A DNA stretch of 64,000 nt. It comes from Halorientalis pallida. GTDB taxonomy: Archaea; Halobacteriota; Halobacteria; Halobacteriales; Haloarculaceae. The DNA lies in contig NZ_RDFA01000002.1 in the NCBI RefSeq assembly GCF_004118325.1, positions 129,001 to 193,000 of the forward strand. The letters run 5' to 3'. Both the position numbers and the translations under genes were made by a program. The notes under the pieces are model-generated. The model saw only the letters and a list, made by a program, of their open reading frames with translations. It was not told the DNA's origin and did not search any database. Of this stretch, positions 60,986 to 64,000 are shown piece after piece (within the stretch, counting starts at the first letter, position 1; every line of letters starts with the position of its first letter).

Positions 60986-62461
60986 TCACGACCGATCACG
61001 GCTGTTGCGCCACCCGACGAAGAGTACCCCTCCGACTCCAAGCAGGACGACGACCCCGAGTGCGGCCGGAAGAAGCCACCCCTCGTCCGACCCCGTAGTG
61101 CCGGCGGAGACGTTCGTCTCGCCGCCCTCGTAGGGAACGTGGACGGTCCGCGTGTGCCGGTCCCCGTCGACGAGGTAACTGACTTCGAGCGGGATGGACG
61201 AGACGGGGCCGTCCACGCGTGCGTAGACGTCGAAGGAGACGAAGTCGCTCTCCGGGACGGTCCCGACGAAGTACTCCCGGGTCGGTGCCGCCGGACTCAC
61301 CCGTGGCGTGTCTTTCACGCCGACGATGACGCTGTTTGCCGTTGTCAGCCCCACGTTGCTCGCGCTCCCGGTGATCTTGATCCGGCCGTCTTCCGCCGTC
61401 GTGTCGGTCCCGGTCAGTTCGATCTGCCCGGGCGTCGACTCGACGACGACCCGGTCGCTGACGGCGTCGTGGCGGTCGCCGACGTCGTAGCTGACCTGTA
61501 CCCGCACCGACGCCCGTTCACCCGCGAGCGAGACGTTCAGGCGAGTCTCCCGCGAGGCGTCCGGCGGAATCGGGTCGAGCAACTGACGGGGGATCGACGC
61601 GTTCCGCGAAACGCCCCGGAGCGTGACGTTCGCCAGTCGTGCGTTGCCCCGGTTGATGAGCCGGACAGCGACCGTCGACTCCGCCCCACGTTCCCGCGTC
61701 GCTTCCACGACGACGTCGTTACGCAGCGGTTCGACTGACACTGGAACCGTCGTCTCGACGTGCCTGACTTCGCCGTTTCCGACGACGTACTGCAACCGGG
61801 CACGAACGTCGTACGCTCCCGACTCCGAAGGGCGATAGCGGACCTGCCGGGTGATCGACTCCCCGCTGTCGAGACCAGAGAGAACGACCCGACCGTCGAC
61901 GAGAGAGAGAGCGGTTTCTGTCAGCGAGAGCTCCAGATTCCGAGCGCGGGACTGGAGGCCGTTCGCGATCGTGACGTGACCGTGTCCGGTCGTCCCGGTG
62001 ACCGTCTCGTTGAGGCTGACGTCGAGCAGTGGGTGCTGATCGCTCACACGGACGACGACCGGCCGCTGGACGTGTACCGAACTGCCGTTCGCAGCCTCCC
62101 CGTAGAGATGGATTCGGAGACGCTTCAATCCAGTTTCGTCGAAGGATGCTGTCAGCGGAACCGTCAAGGACGACCCCGACCCAAGCGTGCCGAGGTCAGT
62201 GGCCTCGGCGACCTCCCTGTACGCCCCCTCGCTCCGGCGGACGACGACACGCTCGATGTCGACGGACGTTGCGCTCCCCACGGGGTTTTCGATCGTCGAT
62301 CGAATCGTGACGGTATCGCCCGGAACTGGACTCTCCGGCGTGGTCGAAACCGAGGTGATCGAGACGTTCGCCGACGAAGCCGTCCCGACAGGCACCTGCG
62401 ATACGAACCCGATGGCGAATACCACGACGAGCAGTACGCGCGTTCGGGCCACTTCGATCAC
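60986..62461 (-). CDS. Large surface protein with repeated CARDB/NEW3-like domains
   Basis: The product has about 491 residues from GTG 62461; the open frame runs to 62599 but the additional part includes the promoter. Signal peptide (about 1-30) is followed by several beta-sandwich repeats of the CARDB/COG1361 kind (SVSTTPESPVPGDTVTIRST; LGSGSSLTVPLTASF; NRGNARLANVTLRGVS) and a single C-terminal TM (GWLLPAALGVVVLLGVGGVL) plus a basic tail. COG1361-like proteins often lie beside FtsX permeases in archaea. It is the first gene of the leftward cluster. Confidence 0.85.
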   Translation of the reverse strand: MIEVARTRVLLVVVFAIGFVSQVPVGTASSANVSITSVSTTPESPVPGDTVTIRSTIENPVGSATSVDIERVVVRRSEGAYREVAEATDLGTLGSGSSLTVPLTASFDETGLKRLRIHLYGEAANGSSVHVQRPVVVRVSDQHPLLDVSLNETVTGTTGHGHVTIANGLQSRARNLELSLTETALSLVDGRVVLSGLDSGESITRQVRYRPSESGAYDVRARLQYVVGNGEVRHVETTVPVSVEPLRNDVVVEATRERGAESTVAVRLINRGNARLANVTLRGVSRNASIPRQLLDPIPPDASRETRLNVSLAGERASVRVQVSYDVGDRHDAVSDRVVVESTPGQIELTGTDTTAEDGRIKITGSASNVGLTTANSVIVGVKDTPRVSPAAPTREYFVGTVPESDFVSFDVYARVDGPVSSIPLEVSYLVDGDRHTRTVHVPYEGGETNVSAGTTGSDEGWLLPAALGVVVLLGVGGVLFVGWRNSRDRS

Positions 62462-62600
62462 TCTGGGCTGGATCGCTGCTGTCTGTAGAACCAGCGAGAC
62501 CGAGTCACCGACCGGTACGGATTCGGCACCCACCCAACCCGGAACGCGTTTGTTCGTTGCATTTCCTATTTCAATTAATTGTATCTTATGCAAAATCACT
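62462..62600 (-). promoter_or_regulatory. Promoter region of the surface-protein cluster
   Basis: On the minus strand the block 62566-62595 (gattttgcataagatac, then aattaattgaaat) is strikingly A+T-rich and contains TATA-like CATAAGATAC (62580-62595). The distance to the GTG start at 62461 (over 100 bp) is large, so either there is a real leader or translation starts further upstream than I chose. Confidence 0.45.
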
Positions 62601-62736
62601 TCTGTATGTCACGAAACGCGCCGACACGGCGAAACAGGGACGACAGGTCGTGCTTCGACATGTCACTCTCCCCCCAGTGTTGCCGCTCGCTTTTCGAGGC
62701 GCTTCGCGCCTCACAACCCTCGCTCACCTCCCACTC

Positions 62737-62818
62737 CCTGATTCAAATCCCAGGACGTCGTTTTGCCACTCACGAGTTGTTCGTGGCAAGAGCGCCAGGA
62801 CTGGGATTTGAACCCAGA
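62737..62818. repeat. Extra copies of the tRNA-Ser 3' end and T-arm
   Basis: 62793-62818 matches 26 bases of the tRNA-Ser 3' end (62953-62978) perfectly, including the T-arm and discriminator. 62739-62756 has the T-arm in inverse orientation (gattcaaatcccaggac), and a decayed third copy lies near 62858-62870. Hairpins such as GCCAC/GTGGC (62765-62787) lie between. They resemble the T-arm copies beside tRNA-Gly. Confidence 0.75.
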
Positions 62819-62952
62819 GGAAGACGGTCGCGCTCGTCATACCCGCGCGCTGTGACTTCCAGGGCTTCAAATCCACTATCGGTCGTGACTCGCGTGAGTG
62901 AGCGACGCCTCACTGGCGGTCGGCGTCGCTCACGGGTTGCTCGTCACAGACA

Positions 62953-63036
62953 CGCCAGGACTGGGATTTGAACCCAGAATCCCTAACGGGAACACGCTTT
63001 CCAGGCGTGCGCCTTACCAGATTCGGCCATCCTGGC
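62953..63036 (-). tRNA. tRNA-Ser(GGA)
   Basis: An 84-nt type II tRNA. Acceptor GCCAGGA pairs with TCCTGGC. The anticodon stem CACGC/GCGTG holds loop CTGGAAA, giving GGA. A long variable arm (TTCCCGTTAGGGA) and T-arm CTGGG TTCAAAT CCCAG follow. Discriminator G, usual for tRNA-Ser. No intron. Confidence 0.96.
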
Positions 63037-63063
63037 TCACGTGAGCCTATCGCCGTTCCGCGT

Positions 63064-63276
63064 TTAACGGTTTCCCTTTCGGGCGTCCGCGGGGACGCCG
63101 AACTGGTAGAGATAGCTCACCCCGGTCGCGCCGACCACGACGGCGGCGGCCACCGCGAACTTCACCAGCCAAGCCACCCGCTCGGTACTCACGAGTTCGT
63201 ACCCCTGCAACAGGACCAGGAAGCCGAGTCCGCCGACGAGTCCCCACAACAGGCTCGACTTGACGCGTGGGTCCAT
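63064..63276 (-). CDS. Small two-TM membrane protein
   Basis: The product has 70 residues with hydrophobic segments at about 8-27 and 33-56 (LLWGLVGGLGFLVLLQGYEL; VKFAVAAAVVVGATGVSYLY). Its start ATG overlaps the stop of the RidA gene by one base (TGATG), so it is cotranslated. Family unknown; many haloarchaea have such a small membrane protein. Confidence 0.75.
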   Translation of the reverse strand: MDPRVKSSLLWGLVGGLGFLVLLQGYELVSTERVAWLVKFAVAAAVVVGATGVSYLYQFGVPADARKGNR

Positions 63277-63653
63277 CAGGTCGTGGCGACGGCTTCGATC
63301 TCGACGCCGACGCCTTTCGGGAGGTTGGCCACCTCGACGGCACTGCGGGCCGGGGGTTCGTCGTCGAAGTAGGTGGCGTAGGTGTCGTTCATCGCCTCGA
63401 AGTCGTCGATGTCGGCCAGGTAGACGGTGACTTTCAGCACGTCGTCCATGCCGGCCCCGGCCTCGTCGAGGATGGCGGCGAGGTTGTCCAGCGCTTGCTC
63501 GGTCTGGTCGGCGATGTGGGCGTCGTCGAGCAGGTCGCCGTCCGGCGTGAGGGGGATCTGCCCGGCGGTGAACACCAGCGAGTCGGTGGTGGTGGCCTGA
63601 CTGTAAGCCCCGACCGCCGCGGGCGCGTCGTCGGTGCTGACGGTGCGTTTCAT
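63276..63653 (-). CDS. ridA: RidA/YjgF/Rid-family protein
   Basis: The product has 125 residues. Rid features: AVGAYSQATTTDSLVFTAGQ (start of the fold, with GxYSQA), IPLTPDGDLL, ALDNLAAILDEAGAGMDDVL and VTVYLADIDDFEAMN, and PARSAVEVANLPKGVGVEIE with the conserved R of the active site. It deaminates reactive enamine/imine intermediates released by PLP enzymes. It is coupled to the small membrane protein gene by TGATG overlap. Confidence 0.95.
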   Translation of the reverse strand: MKRTVSTDDAPAAVGAYSQATTTDSLVFTAGQIPLTPDGDLLDDAHIADQTEQALDNLAAILDEAGAGMDDVLKVTVYLADIDDFEAMNDTYATYFDDEPPARSAVEVANLPKGVGVEIEAVATT

Positions 63654-63748
63654 ACCGTCACCCGGGGTCGGCGCGGACTTAAATGCCGACGGTGGAGAGC
63701 CCTGCCGGCACCCGCCCGCTTTTTCGGCTGGCCCATGAGGTCCTAGCC

Positions 63749-64000
63749 ATGACCGACGGCGTCGAACCCCCGGAACTCACGGCCGACCGTATCCTGACCC
63801 TGGACGACGACCGCTTCACGACCGACAGCGTGGCGCTGGTGACCGGTGCTGGCTCGGGCATCGGCCGCGCGACCGCCGTGGCGCTGGCAGAGAACGGCCT
63901 CGCCGTCGCGGCCACAGACCTAGACGAAGAGGGACTGGCGGGCACGACCGAGACGGCCGAGGAGATGGACACCGGCGGTGAGATCCACGAGATCGTGGGC
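63749..64000 (+). CDS. Short-chain dehydrogenase/reductase, 5' part only
   Basis: 84 codons are visible before the window ends. A short acidic N-terminus is followed by the Rossmann NAD(P) motif [20 protein letters not shown] (TGxxxGxG) and a strand ending in an Asp ([10 protein letters not shown]), which favours NAD over NADP. The catalytic Ser-Tyr-Lys part lies beyond the window. Substrate unknown; 3-hydroxybutyrate or sugar dehydrogenases share this opening. Confidence 0.88.
   Translation, partial: MTDGVEPPELTADRILTLDDDRFTTDSVALVTGAGSGIGRATAVALAENGLAVAATDLDEEGLAGTTETAEEMDTGGEIHEIVG

Noticed and set aside
59774-62461. Complete ABC exporter with ATPase
   Set aside because: No Walker A/B ATPase is encoded in the cluster, so only the permease is claimed.

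Overview
This is a haloarchaeal chromosome segment (class Halobacteria). The evidence is the acidic proteome, high-GC codon use, archaeal genes (a thermosome subunit, a Trm1-type tRNA methyltransferase, a RAD55/KaiC-like ATPase), twin-arginine and PGF-CTERM-like exported proteins, TATA-like boxes close to start codons, and haloarchaeal Lrp-glnA gene order. The genus cannot be fixed from the sequence alone.

Layout. (1) 3-21,309 is an integrative element in tRNA-Thr(GGU). A 58-bp direct repeat of the tRNA 3' part marks both ends. The tyrosine integrase (19,879-21,069) lies beside the intact tRNA end. The cargo is a soluble/membrane protein pair, small DNA-binding proteins, a large helicase-like protein beside an A+T-rich repeat-bearing non-coding region, a complete type I restriction-modification operon (hsdM, hsdS, hsdR, a YgjP-type metallopeptidase and a membrane coiled-coil protein), a DUF4268-type nuclease-like protein, zinc-finger proteins, a phiH1-repressor-like winged helix and a lipoprotein. 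(2) 21.3-24.4 kb is mobile-element debris: an HNH protein with homing-associated repeats, a 44-codon remnant of a second integrase closely related to the first, and an IS1341-type TnpB gene with end hairpins. (3) 24.4-57 kb is mostly GC-rich core genome. It holds nadE, tRNA-Gly, a histidine kinase, a RAD55-like ATPase, trm1, glnA/lrp, a TetR-MATE efflux pair, a phosphatase/cohesin surface operon, the thermosome and many small membrane proteins. (4) 57.4-62.5 kb is a membrane/secretion cluster: a glycine-zipper peptide gene convergent with SpoIIM (DUF95), a small membrane protein, Yip1, a MacB/FtsX-type permease and a large surface protein. (5) 62.7-64 kb has tRNA-Ser(GGA), a RidA-family gene and the start of an SDR gene.

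Points that deserve most attention. The bacteriocin-like peptide near SpoIIM resembles bacterial circular-bacteriocin loci in composition, though no ABC ATPase is present in the window. The operon at 47.5-50.9 kb encodes a PhoX-like phosphatase ending in a dockerin-like Ca-binding module, followed directly by a cohesin-like protein with a PGF-CTERM-like anchor, which suggests a cell-surface tether. The tRNA-Gly gene is preceded by four ~60-bp units that each repeat its first nucleotides and then form a different hairpin. Both tRNA-Gly and tRNA-Ser have extra copies of their own T-arm on the 3' side.
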